Notes: generated from the letters alone by a model not told the origin. Counted from the stretch's first letter, positions 24,799 to 34,378 are shown. The stretch: DNA of 64,000 nucleotides from Marinobacter litoralis (GCF_016427555.1 NZ_JAELVS010000007.1:59781-123780); one strand, 5' to 3'. Translations and numbers: made by a program.

Positions 24799-27632
24799 GG
24801 GGCCACAGGCTGACGCTCGCGCAGCTGGTTCAGAATGACTTGCTGATTGGATTCTCCTTTTCCTGTCAGCACCTTAAACGCGCGCTGCCGCTCAATCATT
24901 GCTTCTTCAAAGGTGCTAACCAGCTCGTCCAGTGAAACCTCCCGAATTGCGGCCGCCAGTTTTTCGCGGCTATTGAATTCGTCGTTTTCCCGGTCGATCT
25001 CTCGCCAGTATCGGCCCGATACATCGCCCAGCTGCCGGTCGCGCGTCATCATCTTGCTGATCACGGCCTGTTTTTCACGGCTCAGTTGCTCGGGCGACAG
25101 CTCGACGAGTCTGGCTTTAAAGCGGTCAGCAAACTCGTTTACTGCACCGTCGATCTCAGCGCCACTGGCTTCGGGGGATTGGACAACCAGCCCCAGAGCC
25201 GGGGTTTCCAGAATCTCGAATGCGGTGGCGTACACAATGTAGCCGAGTTGTTTGGTGGTTCTTATGTCTTCATAGAACGGGCTGCTGATGATTTGGGCCA
25301 ATAGCCGGTAGCGGGCGCGTTCTTCGTAGGATCTATTCTTGCCTTGGAGGTACAAGGTATAGCCCGTGTCTGGGTGCTCTACGTTGAGCACCGCTTCGGT
25401 TTCGCCTGCAGGCAATTGCCTGACACGGGAACGTGGAACTTGAACATGGTCGCTGCTGTGAAGTACAACCGCATGCACCTGTTTCGCCAGATTCAGGGCC
25501 GTCGCTTCGGTCAGGTTGCCGTGTGCCAGCATCACAGGATCCATTGCTTTGGTGAAATCTGATCCAAACTGCATCAGTTCATCGAGGGTGACGGCTTTAG
25601 CGGCCGCGAGTTTTTCGCGGACAGGGAAAGTACCGTTCAACAAAGCGGTTTGAATAAACTCGGAGGTTTGCTGAACCGGACGATTTTTCGATTTGTTCTC
25701 AAGGCCATCGATCAACCGTTGGCGGGCAATGCGGAAACGTTGTTCGGTGATCATCGGGCCCGCGAATTCCAGCAGAATGCGATTCAGCAACTCGTGTAGT
25801 TTGTCGTTGTAACCGCCCACCCGGATGGTGACGCCGCGCAGGTGAGGGTACACGCTGTAATTAAGGCCTGCGAGTTGCGCGGAGTAAGCCCAGGCATTGA
25901 GGTTGGTTTTAATGGCATCGACCAGCAGTTGGGTCAGCACCGTGTTGCGGGCGGAGGCGCGGGCAATGGGGCTGCGCAGGCTGATGAATACATTGGCTTT
26001 AGGGGTGTTGAATCGGGTATCACGGGCATACCATACACGCATGTCGTCAGAGCCGCTGAGCAGGACGGGGTGAGGCATGCTATCCCCCGTTACCATGTCC
26101 AGGTTCTTCGGCACAAGCGGGTTGGCGGGCGGCAAAGCGAGCTGATCGGCCAGCGTTTGATTGATGGCAGTCGGAACCTGCAAGGGCTCCTGCTTCCAGG
26201 GCGTTTCATACCACTGGGTCAGATTAGGGTCTTCCAGGTTTTGATCAGGCGCCGACACCATCACCACCAGATTATTGGGGGTCAGACGTTCCAGAATGGC
26301 CTGATACTGCTCGGGTGCGTAGCGCTCCATTAAGTAGGGCGCACTCAAGATGTCTTGTGCCGGATAGTCGCGCAGCAAGCTGGATAAGCGCATGGCTTCG
26401 CGCACGGGTTCCCCGCGTTCATGAAAGCGAAAGTCGATGAGCGCCAGTTGCTTCATCTCGTCAAAACGCTCTTTGCTGATGCCATGGGCTTTAATCAATT
26501 CGATGTGGCGGAACACCAAAGCCAGAATGTCATCTTGATGTTCAAGTCCTTCACGGGTAAGCGACATGCTGATGTTGAACGTGGCGTGGCTACCGGTGTC
26601 CATGCCAAGCCCGGCTGACAGGGTTTCTACCAGGCCGGCGCGTTTGAGAACGTCGAATAGGCTGCCCGGGCCCTCGTGACCCAACAGGTTGGCCACGTAA
26701 GAAGCCGGTTTAGTGGTGTAGTTGGCCCGTTGTGAAGGGATCGGAAACGAAAGTGACAGGCTTCGGGTGTCTTTGAGCGTTTCGGCCATGATGCGTTTTG
26801 GCAACTGCTCCGGGCTGTGCAGGGGCTCCGGATGTTTGATCACCTCCAGCTTTCGGTTCGCTATGGCATTGAAACGCTGCGCCACCATGCGCTCCAGTTC
26901 ATCCAGAGACTGTGGGCCGTATACCGCCAACGACATGACGTTGGCCGAATAGTTTTGCTCCCAGAACCGGATGAGATCCGGGCGCAAGGGGTTTTCTTCG
27001 GTATTCTCCAGCGTGGTCAGGTTACCAACAGAGAATTTGCTGAACGCATGATCCGGGTTGCCGGCGGCTTTTCTGACCGACAGCAAGCGCCGTCCATCCT
27101 CTTTCAGCTTGGCGCTGAATTCCGAATGCACGGCGTTCCGTTCACGATCCACCAGTTCGGGTGTGAAGAGCGGGTGGGAGAACTGCTGAGCAAAGCGGTC
27201 GAGAGCGTCTTCCAGGAACTGGCTTTCAACATCGAAGAAATAGTTGGTGTTTTCAAATGCCGTGAAAGCATTGTGGCTGCCGCCATGACTACGAATAAAT
27301 TGCTGATACTCGCCCGCTTCGGGGTACTTTTCGGTGCCCAGGAACAGCATATGCTCGAGGAAATGGGCCATGCCTTCGCGGTCACTTGGATCGTTACCGC
27401 TACCTACCGCCACGTTGAGTGACGCAGCGGCTTTATCCGCCTCTGCGTCCGACACCAGGATAACGCGCAACCCGTTGCCCAACTCCAGATATCGATAACT
27501 ATTGGGATCGTTGGGGCTTTTACGGGGCTCGCTATCCGCAAAGGCGTATGAGCCCGGGAATAGGCTGGCCAGTAAAAGCAGCATCGGGGGCAATCGATAC
27601 AAACGTCGGAACAGGGGGCGTTTAACGGTCAT
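24795..27632 (-). CDS. ptrA: Pitrilysin-type (insulinase family M16) zinc protease
   Basis: This 945-residue periplasmic metalloprotease has an N-terminal signal sequence (LLLLASLFPGSYAFA). The inverted zinc motif HFLEH gives His90, Glu93 and His94 as ligands and catalytic residue, with the distal zinc ligand Glu171 in AVHSEF. The length and the four-domain layout (active N-terminal M16 domain followed by inactive copies) match protease III of E. coli, which degrades small peptides in the periplasm. The C-terminal part contains TTKQLGYIVYA, a typical M16 substrate-binding segment. A 99-residue hypothetical gene lies 35 nt upstream and may be co-transcribed. Confidence 0.94.
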   Translation of the reverse strand: MTVKRPLFRRLYRLPPMLLLLASLFPGSYAFADSEPRKSPNDPNSYRYLELGNGLRVILVSDAEADKAAASLNVAVGSGNDPSDREGMAHFLEHMLFLGTEKYPEAGEYQQFIRSHGGSHNAFTAFENTNYFFDVESQFLEDALDRFAQQFSHPLFTPELVDRERNAVHSEFSAKLKEDGRRLLSVRKAAGNPDHAFSKFSVGNLTTLENTEENPLRPDLIRFWEQNYSANVMSLAVYGPQSLDELERMVAQRFNAIANRKLEVIKHPEPLHSPEQLPKRIMAETLKDTRSLSLSFPIPSQRANYTTKPASYVANLLGHEGPGSLFDVLKRAGLVETLSAGLGMDTGSHATFNISMSLTREGLEHQDDILALVFRHIELIKAHGISKERFDEMKQLALIDFRFHERGEPVREAMRLSSLLRDYPAQDILSAPYLMERYAPEQYQAILERLTPNNLVVMVSAPDQNLEDPNLTQWYETPWKQEPLQVPTAINQTLADQLALPPANPLVPKNLDMVTGDSMPHPVLLSGSDDMRVWYARDTRFNTPKANVFISLRSPIARASARNTVLTQLLVDAIKTNLNAWAYSAQLAGLNYSVYPHLRGVTIRVGGYNDKLHELLNRILLEFAGPMITEQRFRIARQRLIDGLENKSKNRPVQQTSEFIQTALLNGTFPVREKLAAAKAVTLDELMQFGSDFTKAMDPVMLAHGNLTEATALNLAKQVHAVVLHSSDHVQVPRSRVRQLPAGETEAVLNVEHPDTGYTLYLQGKNRSYEERARYRLLAQIISSPFYEDIRTTKQLGYIVYATAFEILETPALGLVVQSPEASGAEIDGAVNEFADRFKARLVELSPEQLSREKQAVISKMMTRDRQLGDVSGRYWREIDRENDEFNSREKLAAAIREVSLDELVSTFEEAMIERQRAFKVLTGKGESNQQVILNQLRERQPVAP

Positions 27633-27667
27633 GGGGCCTCATCTAGTCGGAGTTCGCTTGCTGGGGT

Positions 27668-27967
27668 TCAGTGCACCTGGCCGGTGTTGGTGTTGTCGGA
27701 CTTTTGTGACAGTGTCTTTCGGGCCAGATCGGCAGCTTGGTCGGCATCGAGTTCGCCGGATGCAATGCGCTCCAGAACGGTCGCCATAATCGCCACGGAC
27801 TGGCGATAGTCTGCAAATTCTTTCTGGAATGCTTTGTCGATGGCTTTGTAAACGGCCTCAATCTTTTCTTCTCTTGAGCCTTTATCGGCGGCGGTGTCGT
27901 TGATTGCCTTCAGGCAGGCTCGGGCAATGGCGATGTAACGTTCGGTGTTTGGATTGTCTTTCGGCAT
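27668..27967 (-). CDS. Hypothetical protein, small and helical
   Basis: I do not recognise this 99-residue protein. I chose ATG 27967; a TTG at 28018 would add 17 residues but starts with a low-quality segment. It looks all-helical: RYIAIARACLKAIN, then IEAVYKAIDKAFQKEFADYR, then SVAIMATVLERIASGELDADQAADLARKTL, with the last part resembling a helical hairpin. No signal peptide or cysteine pair is present apart from one Cys in the first helix. It lies 35 nt upstream of the pitrilysin-type gene on the same strand and diverges from the acyl reductase. Confidence 0.6.
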   Translation of the reverse strand: MPKDNPNTERYIAIARACLKAINDTAADKGSREEKIEAVYKAIDKAFQKEFADYRQSVAIMATVLERIASGELDADQAADLARKTLSQKSDNTNTGQVH

Positions 27968-28174
27968 GATTGGTTTGGGTAGCCTTGAGGTGAATGAGTG
28001 AGTGTTAGAGACGCGCAAAGGCGCCGGAAGTTCCCGATTATCGCATTGCCGGAGGTTGGTTGCATTGCTCCGTAGTAAATTATGAATTTCGGCCCGTCGG
28101 CGTCGAATTCCTGTGCTAGTCTCAATGACTGTGTGTCGAAAAATCAGGCATGATTTTATTCGGGTTTTCGCTAA

Positions 28175-28231
28175 ACTAGAGTAAAAGCTCTAGTAAAAAC
28201 AATGGGTTAAAGAGCAAAAGCTCTAATAAAG
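28175..28231. repeat. Tandem AAAAGCTCTA boxes with dyads upstream of the fatty acyl reductase
   Basis: Two copies of a 16-bp element, AAAAGCTCTAGTAAAA (28183-28198) and AAAAGCTCTAATAAAG (28216-28231), lie 33 bp apart, about three helical turns. Each is part of an inverted repeat: ACTAGAG/CTCTAGT (28175-28194, 6-nt spacer) and AGAGC/GCTCT (28211-28224, 4-nt spacer). The downstream copy ends four bases before a degenerate -35 box. The arrangement looks like a two-site operator for a dimeric regulator, possibly an activator. I do not recognise the motif. Confidence 0.55.
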
Positions 28232-28234
28232 TTC

Positions 28235-28263
28235 GATACATGTAAGCTGCAATTAAGTAGAAT
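28235..28263 (+). promoter_or_regulatory. Candidate promoter of the fatty acyl reductase gene
   Basis: A good -10 box TAGAAT (28258-28263) is preceded at 17 nt by GATACA (28235-28240), a poor -35. A weak -35 next to the repeated boxes at 28175-28231 suggests activator-dependent transcription. The predicted start is near 28270, giving an untranslated leader of about 85 nt that contains a 20-bp palindrome. Confidence 0.4.
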
Positions 28264-28282
28264 GCGTGCGTTCCATAACCGG

Positions 28283-28302
28283 ACTACGACTTTGGTCGTA
28301 GT
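28283..28302. promoter_or_regulatory. Perfect palindrome in the leader of the fatty acyl reductase gene
   Basis: The sequence ACTACGACTTTGGTCGTAGT has perfect 8-bp arms around a 4-nt centre. It lies about 50 nt before the start codon and downstream of the candidate -10 box. No T-run follows, so it is not a standard terminator. It could be a repressor operator or an mRNA leader hairpin. Confidence 0.5.
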
Positions 28303-28354
28303 TTCAGGTGTGACGATATGACAACAAATAAGTAACACGTAGGACGGATCTTCT

Positions 28355-30340
28355 ATGAATTATTTCCTTACAGGTGGCACCGGTTTCATCGGTCGTTTTT
28401 TGGTAGAAAAGCTGTTGGCCCGTGGTGGTACGGTGCATGTTCTGGTGAGAGAGCAGTCCCAGGGCAAGCTGGAGGAACTCCGCGAGCGACTGGGTGTGGA
28501 CGATAGCCGGATCAAGGCGGTTATTGGCGATCTGACCAGTAACAGTTTAGGTATCGATAGCGCTGCCATGGAAGCACTGGAAGGAAACGTTGACCACTTC
28601 TTCCACCTTGCTGCCGTGTACGACATGGGTGCAGACGAAGAAGCACAGGCTGCCACCAATATTGAAGGTACCCGTGCAGCAGTTCAGGCCGCTGAAGCAA
28701 TGGGTGCCAAGCGTTTCCATCACGTTTCGTCTATTGCCGCCGCTGGTTTGTTTAAAGGTATCTTCCGTGAAGATATGTTCGAGGAAGCGGAAAAACTCGA
28801 CCATCCGTACCTGCGCACCAAACACGAATCTGAAAAGGTGGTGCGTGAAGAGTGCAAAGTGCCGTTCCGTATTTACCGCCCGGGCATGGTCATTGGTCAC
28901 TCCAAAACCGGTGAAATGGATAAGATCGACGGCCCTTACTACTTCTTCAAGATGATTCAGAAGATCCGTCACGCTTTACCGCAGTGGGTTCCGACCATTG
29001 GTTTGGAAGGTGGCCGGCTTAATATTGTGCCGGTAGATTTCGTGGTCGATGCCATGGATCACATTGCACATCTGGACGGAGAAGACGGTAACTGTTTCCA
29101 CCTGGTGGATTCGGATCCGTACAAAGTGGGCGAGATTCTTAACATTTTCTCCGAAGCGGGTCATGCGCCTCGTATGGGCATGCGCATCGACTCCCGGATG
29201 TTTGGATTCATTCCTCCGTTCATCCGTCAGAGTGTGAAAAATCTGCCGCCGGTTAAACGCATTACCGGAGCACTTCTGGATGATCTGGGCATTCCGGCTT
29301 CTGTGATGTCCTTTGTTAATTATCCGACCCGGTTTGATACCCGTGAGCTGGAGCGAGTGCTCAAAGGCACCGACATTGAAGTTCCGCGTCTGCCCAGCTA
29401 CGCGGCCGTGATCTGGGATTTCTGGGAGCGTAACCTTGACCCAGATCTGTTCAAGGATCGCACCCTGAAGGGTACGGTAGAAGGCAAGGTTTGTGTGGTC
29501 ACTGGTGCAACCTCTGGCATCGGTCTGGCGACCGCTGAGAAATTGGCAGATGCGGGCGCGATTTTGGTTATTGGTGCGCGAACCAAAGAAACCCTGGACG
29601 AAGTCGCGGCTCAGCTCGAAGCTAGAGGCGGTAATGTCCACGCGTATCAGTGCGATTTTTCCGATATGGAAGACTGTGACCGTTTTGTAAAAACGGTTCT
29701 GGACAACCACGGGCACGTAGACGTGCTGGTCAACAACGCTGGCCGTTCGATTCGTCGCTCTTTGTCGCTTGCGTTCGACCGCTTCCACGATTTCGAACGT
29801 ACCATGCAATTGAACTACTTTGGTTCTGTGCGTCTGATCATGGGCTTTGCGCCCGCCATGTTGGAGCGTCGTCGTGGCCACGTGGTGAACATTTCATCCA
29901 TCGGTGTGCTGACTAACGCGCCACGCTTCTCGGCCTACGTTGCCTCCAAATCTGCTCTGGATGCGTTCAGTCGCTGCGCGGCTGCTGAATGGTCGGATCG
30001 TAACGTGACGTTTACCACCATCAATATGCCGTTGGTGAAAACGCCGATGATTGCCCCGACCAAGATCTACGATTCGGTACCGACTCTGACACCGGAAGAA
30101 GCGGCAGACATGGTGGCAGATGCGATTGTGCATCGTCCGAAGCGCATCGCGACGCGTTTGGGTATCTTCGCCTCGGTACTGCACTCTCTGGCGCCGAAAG
30201 TGGGTGAGATTGTTATGAACACCGGTTATCGGATGTTCCCGGACTCAGCCTCGGCTGCGGGCACCAAGACAACCGAAAAGCCGAAAGTGTCTACCGAGCA
30301 GGTAGCATTCGCGGCGATCATGCGCGGTATTCACTGGTAA
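28355..30340 (+). CDS. Two-domain fatty acyl-CoA/ACP reductase (alcohol-forming)
   Basis: This 661-residue NADPH-dependent enzyme reduces fatty acyl-CoA or acyl-ACP through the aldehyde to a fatty alcohol, the precursor of wax esters. It matches the Marinobacter fatty acyl reductase. The N-terminal half is an extended SDR (Male-sterility/NAD-binding-4) domain with GGTGFIG at 7-13 and the catalytic Tyr152 and Lys156 in YLRTKHESEK. The C-terminal half is a classical SDR domain with TGATSGIG at 383-390, NNAG, and Tyr528/Lys532 in YVASK. Each half performs one reduction in the characterised enzyme. It is a single-gene unit closed by a strong terminator, with an elaborate upstream region. No wax ester synthase gene is in the window. 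Confidence 0.95.
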   Translation: MNYFLTGGTGFIGRFLVEKLLARGGTVHVLVREQSQGKLEELRERLGVDDSRIKAVIGDLTSNSLGIDSAAMEALEGNVDHFFHLAAVYDMGADEEAQAATNIEGTRAAVQAAEAMGAKRFHHVSSIAAAGLFKGIFREDMFEEAEKLDHPYLRTKHESEKVVREECKVPFRIYRPGMVIGHSKTGEMDKIDGPYYFFKMIQKIRHALPQWVPTIGLEGGRLNIVPVDFVVDAMDHIAHLDGEDGNCFHLVDSDPYKVGEILNIFSEAGHAPRMGMRIDSRMFGFIPPFIRQSVKNLPPVKRITGALLDDLGIPASVMSFVNYPTRFDTRELERVLKGTDIEVPRLPSYAAVIWDFWERNLDPDLFKDRTLKGTVEGKVCVVTGATSGIGLATAEKLADAGAILVIGARTKETLDEVAAQLEARGGNVHAYQCDFSDMEDCDRFVKTVLDNHGHVDVLVNNAGRSIRRSLSLAFDRFHDFERTMQLNYFGSVRLIMGFAPAMLERRRGHVVNISSIGVLTNAPRFSAYVASKSALDAFSRCAAAEWSDRNVTFTTINMPLVKTPMIAPTKIYDSVPTLTPEEAADMVADAIVHRPKRIATRLGIFASVLHSLAPKVGEIVMNTGYRMFPDSASAAGTKTTEKPKVSTEQVAFAAIMRGIHW

Positions 30341-30354
30341 GGTGAATGGCAGTG

Positions 30355-30389
30355 CAACAAAAAACCCGCCTTGTGCGGGTTTTTTGTTG
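30355..30389. terminator. Bidirectional rho-independent terminator
   Basis: Perfect 15-bp arms, CAACAAAAAACCCGC and GCGGGTTTTTTGTTG, flank a 5-nt loop. The T-run and A-run make it work in both directions, ending the acyl reductase transcript on the plus strand and the pyrC-rnt transcript on the minus strand. Confidence 0.93.
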
Positions 30390-30413
30390 GCTTTAGATAA
30401 TGCGCTGGCGCAC

Positions 30414-31070
30414 TTAATCGTCGCTGCCGGGAACAGGAGGTGGCGGAAAGCCGCCCAGCTCTTGCCAGCGATTCACGATGCCGCAGAACAGATCTGCCGT
30501 TTTCTCGGCATCGTAAGCGGCGGAGTGCGCTTCTTTGTTATCGAACGGAATTCCGGCCAGTTTGCACGCTTGCGCCAGCACGGTATGGCCATAGGCCAGC
30601 CCGGCGAGCGTGGCGGTATCAAACGTTGAAAACGGGTGGAAAGGGTTGCGTTTGATGTCAGCGCGCATTGCGGCGGCAAACACAAAATTGTGGTCGAAGG
30701 TGGCGTTGTGGCCGACCAGCACGGCGCGTTTGCAGTCGAACGCTTTCACCGCCTTGCGGATCGGCGAGAAGATCTCGCTCATGCCTTCGCGCTCCGGAAC
30801 GGCTTCGCGCTCAGGGTCCCACGGGTCAATGCCCGTGAAGTCTAAAGCAGATTGCTCCAGATTGGCGCCCTCGAACGGGTCGATTTGCTGAAGGTGGGTC
30901 TCGCCACGGTGTAGTTTGCCGTCTTCATCCATGGTCAGCATGACCGCTGCGATTTCCAGCAAAGCGTCTCTTTCGGGATTGAAACCCGCAGTTTCGACAT
31001 CCACCACAACCGGCAGGAAGCCGCGGAAACGCTGGGACATGGGGTGAAGCGGTTTGTTTTCGTCAGACAC
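30414..31070 (-). CDS. rnt: Ribonuclease T
   Basis: This 218-residue DEDDh exonuclease trims tRNA 3' ends and matures stable RNAs. The catalytic acids are visible in [12 protein letters not shown] (Exo I), in [10 protein letters not shown] (Exo II), and in the Exo [16 protein letters not shown] with its catalytic His. It starts with GTG, supported by GGAG six bases upstream. It lies 36 nt downstream of pyrC, and the order motY/pyrC/rnt is the one found in Pseudomonas. A bidirectional terminator closes the unit. Confidence 0.96.
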   Translation of the reverse strand: MSDENKPLHPMSQRFRGFLPVVVDVETAGFNPERDALLEIAAVMLTMDEDGKLHRGETHLQQIDPFEGANLEQSALDFTGIDPWDPEREAVPEREGMSEIFSPIRKAVKAFDCKRAVLVGHNATFDHNFVFAAAMRADIKRNPFHPFSTFDTATLAGLAYGHTVLAQACKLAGIPFDNKEAHSAAYDAEKTADLFCGIVNRWQELGGFPPPPVPGSDD

Positions 31071-31106
31071 GCGAACTCCAATGTTCGTGTTTAAATTAAA
31101 AGGTGA

Positions 31107-32138
31107 TCAGGCCATGCGCCAGTGAACGGTCTCACCAGCTTTGAGCGGCACGATGGTTCCGTCTGCCAGGGGCAACTGTTCTGGCATGGTCCAAGGCTCG
31201 CGCACCAGAGTAATGGTGTCGGTATTCCTTGGTAAGCCGTAGAAGTCCGCACCGTTGAAGCTGGCGAATGCTTCCAGTTTGTCCAGAATGCCCAGCTCTT
31301 CGAAGATTTCCGCATACAAGCCGATTGCTCCGTAGGCGGAATAACAGCCCGCACAACCGCACGCCGCTTCCTTTTTGTCCCGGGCGTGAGGCGCCGAGTC
31401 GGTGCCAAGGAAGAATCGTGAGTCGCCGCTGGCCACGGCTTCCCGCAGGGCTTCCTGGTGTTTGTTACGTTTCAGGATGGGCAGGCAGTACAAATGCGGT
31501 CGAATGCCGCCAACCAGCATGTGGTTGCGGTTATACATCAGATGCTGCGGTGTGAGTGTTGCGGCCAGGTTGTCACCGGTATGGCGGCGCACAAACTCTG
31601 CGGAATCGGCGGTGGTGATGTGTTCCAGTACCACTTTCAAGGTTGGAAAAGCCTCGAGTGTGGGCGCCAGTACACGCTCCAAAAACACTTTTTCCCGATC
31701 GAAAATGTCGATATCCGCATCGGTGACTTCGCCGTGAACCAGCAGCAGCATACCGCACTCGGCCATGGCTTCCAGAACGGGATAAATGTTACGAATATCA
31801 GTAACACCGGAGGCGGAGTTTGTGGTGGCGCCAGCCGGGTAGAGCTTCGCCGCTACCACGCCTGAGGCTTTGGCTTCCCGGATGGTTTCCGGTGTTGTGC
31901 TCTCGGTCAGATAAAGCACCATCAACGGCTGAAAGTTTGTGCCCTTAGCCGCGGACAGGATCCTTTGTTTATAGGCGGTTGCCGCTGCCGCATCGGTGAC
32001 CGGGGGTACCAGGTTGGGCATGATGATGGCGCGGCCGAAACAGGCGGCTGTCGCCGGTACAACACTGTTCAATACGTCTCCATCGCGAACGTGCAAATGC
32101 CAGTCGTCCGGGCGGGTGATGGTCAGTTGTTTGGTCAT
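31107..32138 (-). CDS. pyrC: Dihydroorotase
   Basis: This 343-residue zinc enzyme closes carbamoyl-aspartate to dihydroorotate in de novo pyrimidine synthesis. Metal-ligand motifs of the E. coli-type enzyme are present: [10 protein letters not shown] at the N-terminus, the carboxylated Lys in [13 protein letters not shown], His in LLLVHGEV and LEHITT, and Asp in LGTDSAPH. It is transcribed with rnt and diverges from motY. Confidence 0.97.
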   Translation of the reverse strand: MTKQLTITRPDDWHLHVRDGDVLNSVVPATAACFGRAIIMPNLVPPVTDAAAATAYKQRILSAAKGTNFQPLMVLYLTESTTPETIREAKASGVVAAKLYPAGATTNSASGVTDIRNIYPVLEAMAECGMLLLVHGEVTDADIDIFDREKVFLERVLAPTLEAFPTLKVVLEHITTADSAEFVRRHTGDNLAATLTPQHLMYNRNHMLVGGIRPHLYCLPILKRNKHQEALREAVASGDSRFFLGTDSAPHARDKKEAACGCAGCYSAYGAIGLYAEIFEELGILDKLEAFASFNGADFYGLPRNTDTITLVREPWTMPEQLPLADGTIVPLKAGETVHWRMA

Positions 32139-32292
32139 GAGGTATTCGCCAGGCAGCTCTGAAAATTTCGCAAATTATATCAGAAGGCCAGCACGAATGT
32201 TTTCGATGTGAAAGTGTTTCTGGGGCTCAAGTATTGTGTAAACCGGCCGATACGCAATCAGCAAACGAGTTTAGGTGTGTCGGGGCATTTCT

Positions 32293-33219
32293 ATGATGAA
32301 GTTAAAACGCAGGTCTGCAAATGAGGGAGTCGCTGGTATTGCGGGCGCGATCTTGTTGTGGGCATCTGCGTTCCCGACTGCCGCGGCCAGTTTTGGCGCC
32401 GGCATCGAGAACAGCCAGTGGTACCTGTCGGAGTCAGTGTTCGAATGCTCCCTGGTACAGGAGATCCCGGGCTTTGGACGAGCGGTTTTCAGCCATCGGG
32501 CCGGGGAGGATCTTGCGTTTCACCTTGAGTCCACGCTTGCGCTGATGAAACCGGGTAGGGGCCAGCTTGTAGTAGAGGCTCCGGTTTGGCGGCCAGGTGT
32601 GGCGCCTAGGCCGGTTGGCGCTGTGAGCGTTTCGGACGGTCAGCGCTCTGTCAGTGTCGGCGCCAGAGAGGCGAGCATCATGGCTCAAGGCCTGCTTCAG
32701 GGGATGCAGCCAACGCTTACCCGAGCGTCCCGTTTTGATCAGCGGCCGGTGAGAGTCTCGCTATCGAACGTGAATTTTTCGGCCCCTTATTCGGGTTATT
32801 TACAGTGTGTTTCCGGATTGTTGCCGGTCAATTATGACCAGATTCGACGCTCCCGCGTGCCCTTTGCAAGTGGAGGCGCCAAGTTGTCTGAGGCAGATCG
32901 AACGCTGCTCGACAACATCGTGTCCTACGTGAGGGCAGACTCCACCATTGAGCGTATCTTGGTGGACGGTCACTCCGATAGCATCGGCAGCCGGATTGAC
33001 AACCGCGCGCTGTCCGAAGAGCGAGCGAACGTAGTAGCAGAGTATTTGAAAGCCCGGGGCATTGATGAAGAGTTACTGGTTGTTCGCAGTCACGGCGACC
33101 AGTTTCCGGTATCGCGCCGGCACCGGGACAATCGCAGGGTCACGATCCGGTTGCAAAGGCAGGGCGAACGCCCTGAACTTCAACAAGCCAGTGGAAGCGG
33201 CGATCGTTATTCGAGCTAA
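32293..33219 (+). CDS. motY: Flagellar motor protein MotY, OmpA-like
   Basis: This protein of about 308 residues anchors stator units of the flagellar motor in Pseudomonas and Vibrio types (T ring). A signal peptide (AGAILLWASAFPTAAA) is followed by a MotY-specific N-terminal domain beginning FGAGIENSQWYL. The C-terminal OmpA-like peptidoglycan-binding domain shows VPFASGGAKLSEADRTLLDNI, DGHSDSIGS and NRALSEERANVVAEYL. I chose the tandem ATG at 32293/32296 over a GTG at 32275. Its position divergent from pyrC matches Pseudomonas aeruginosa. No other flagellar gene is in the window. Confidence 0.9.
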   Translation: MMKLKRRSANEGVAGIAGAILLWASAFPTAAASFGAGIENSQWYLSESVFECSLVQEIPGFGRAVFSHRAGEDLAFHLESTLALMKPGRGQLVVEAPVWRPGVAPRPVGAVSVSDGQRSVSVGAREASIMAQGLLQGMQPTLTRASRFDQRPVRVSLSNVNFSAPYSGYLQCVSGLLPVNYDQIRRSRVPFASGGAKLSEADRTLLDNIVSYVRADSTIERILVDGHSDSIGSRIDNRALSEERANVVAEYLKARGIDEELLVVRSHGDQFPVSRRHRDNRRVTIRLQRQGERPELQQASGSGDRYSS

Positions 33220-33231
33220 ACTCGGATTCCC

Positions 33232-34158
33232 TCAGTAGACAGCGTCCAGTACGTCCAGGTGAGCCGTTACGCTTTCACCGAGCGCCTTCAGATGGTAGCC
33301 GCCTTCCAGCGTTGAAATCACCCGATCATTCGCGTGGTCACTGGCGACACTTACAATCATTTCCGTCAGCCAGCGGTAATCTTCGGTTTCCAGATTCATT
33401 TCGGCCATCGGGTCCAGCCTGTGGCCGTCGAAGCCTGCGGATACCAGCACCAGCTGCGGCCGAAAATCCTGCAGCTTTTTCAGCCAGGTTGACTCTACTC
33501 GTTTGCGATATTCGACGGACGAACAATTGGCTTCGATCGGCGCATTGATGATGTTGTCGGGTTGGCGGTGCACATGGCTATGGGGGTAGAGCGGGTGCTG
33601 AAAACTGGAACACATCATAATGCGTTCGTCGCCACCAACGATGTCGGCGGTGCCGTTTCCTTGATGAACATCAAAATCGATGATGGCAACCCGTTCCAGC
33701 TGATGAAAATTCAGTGCCCTCAACGCCGCCAGCGCAATGTTGTTGTAGAAGCAAAAACCCATGGATTTCGTGCGTTCGGCATGATGCCCCGGGGGTCTTG
33801 CACAAATAAATGCGTTGGTCACCTGACTGCTCATGACCATATCAACGGCTTGCACGTTTCCGCCGGCGGCTAGTCTGGCAGCTCTCAAGGTGTCTGGCAT
33901 TAACGAGGTATCCGGGTCGGTAAATACCCGGCCCCGAGTGGGTGCCATCAGGTCAAGTTGTTGCAAGTAAGACTCGGGATGGACCAACAACAGCTGATCA
34001 CGAGTGATTTCTTCCGGCCGAACCCAATCGAGCTTCTGTTGAAGTTCGGTCTCGGCAATGTGTGCCAAAATGCTTTGAATACGCTCAGGGCTTTCCGGGT
34101 GCTCGGGGCCCATGTTGTGTTTCAGGCAATCATCGTGGGAAAAAAATGCGGTGGTCAT
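33232..34158 (-). CDS. Histone-deacetylase-family amidohydrolase
   Basis: This 308-residue class II-type deacetylase homologue is zinc-dependent. The active-site motifs are intact: RPPGHHAERTKSMGFCFYNN (His-His dyad), DFDVHQGNGT (zinc-binding Asp and His) and SAGFDGHRLDP (zinc-binding Asp). Bacterial members remove acetyl groups from polyamines, acetoin-related compounds or proteins, and the substrate cannot be told from the sequence. The next gene, divergently transcribed about 220 nt away, encodes a protein lysine acyltransferase, so a protein-deacetylation role is an attractive but unproven idea. Confidence 0.92.
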   Translation of the reverse strand: MTTAFFSHDDCLKHNMGPEHPESPERIQSILAHIAETELQQKLDWVRPEEITRDQLLLVHPESYLQQLDLMAPTRGRVFTDPDTSLMPDTLRAARLAAGGNVQAVDMVMSSQVTNAFICARPPGHHAERTKSMGFCFYNNIALAALRALNFHQLERVAIIDFDVHQGNGTADIVGGDERIMMCSSFQHPLYPHSHVHRQPDNIINAPIEANCSSVEYRKRVESTWLKKLQDFRPQLVLVSAGFDGHRLDPMAEMNLETEDYRWLTEMIVSVASDHANDRVISTLEGGYHLKALGESVTAHLDVLDAVY

Positions 34159-34272
34159 ACTGAGGGTCTGAGCCTGAGTCTGGTTACTATTTGTGTCATG
34201 TTAACAAGGATGTGTGGCGGATGTGGGCTACTTTCGTCTAATAAGTCGTGGCTTGTTGGTGCATATACACGA

Positions 34273-34300
34273 TTTACATCAGGAAATACCGATCTAAGAT
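34273..34300 (+). promoter_or_regulatory. Candidate promoter of the GNAT-fused acyltransferase gene
   Basis: A -35 TTTACA (34273-34278) and a -10 TAAGAT (34295-34300) are 16 nt apart on the plus strand, about 80 nt before the TTG start. The region between the two divergent genes is otherwise AT-rich without clear operators. Confidence 0.4.
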
Positions 34301-34378
34301 AAGGTATACATTGATAAGTAACCTGTTTTATTGAGAATCTTATCCACGTTGCCATCATCTGGTTCAGGGAGAATTCTA

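Noticed and set aside
28976..29881. A 301-codon open frame antisense to the acyl reductase
   Set aside because: It is embedded opposite a well-supported gene with no domain signature or ribosome site of note.
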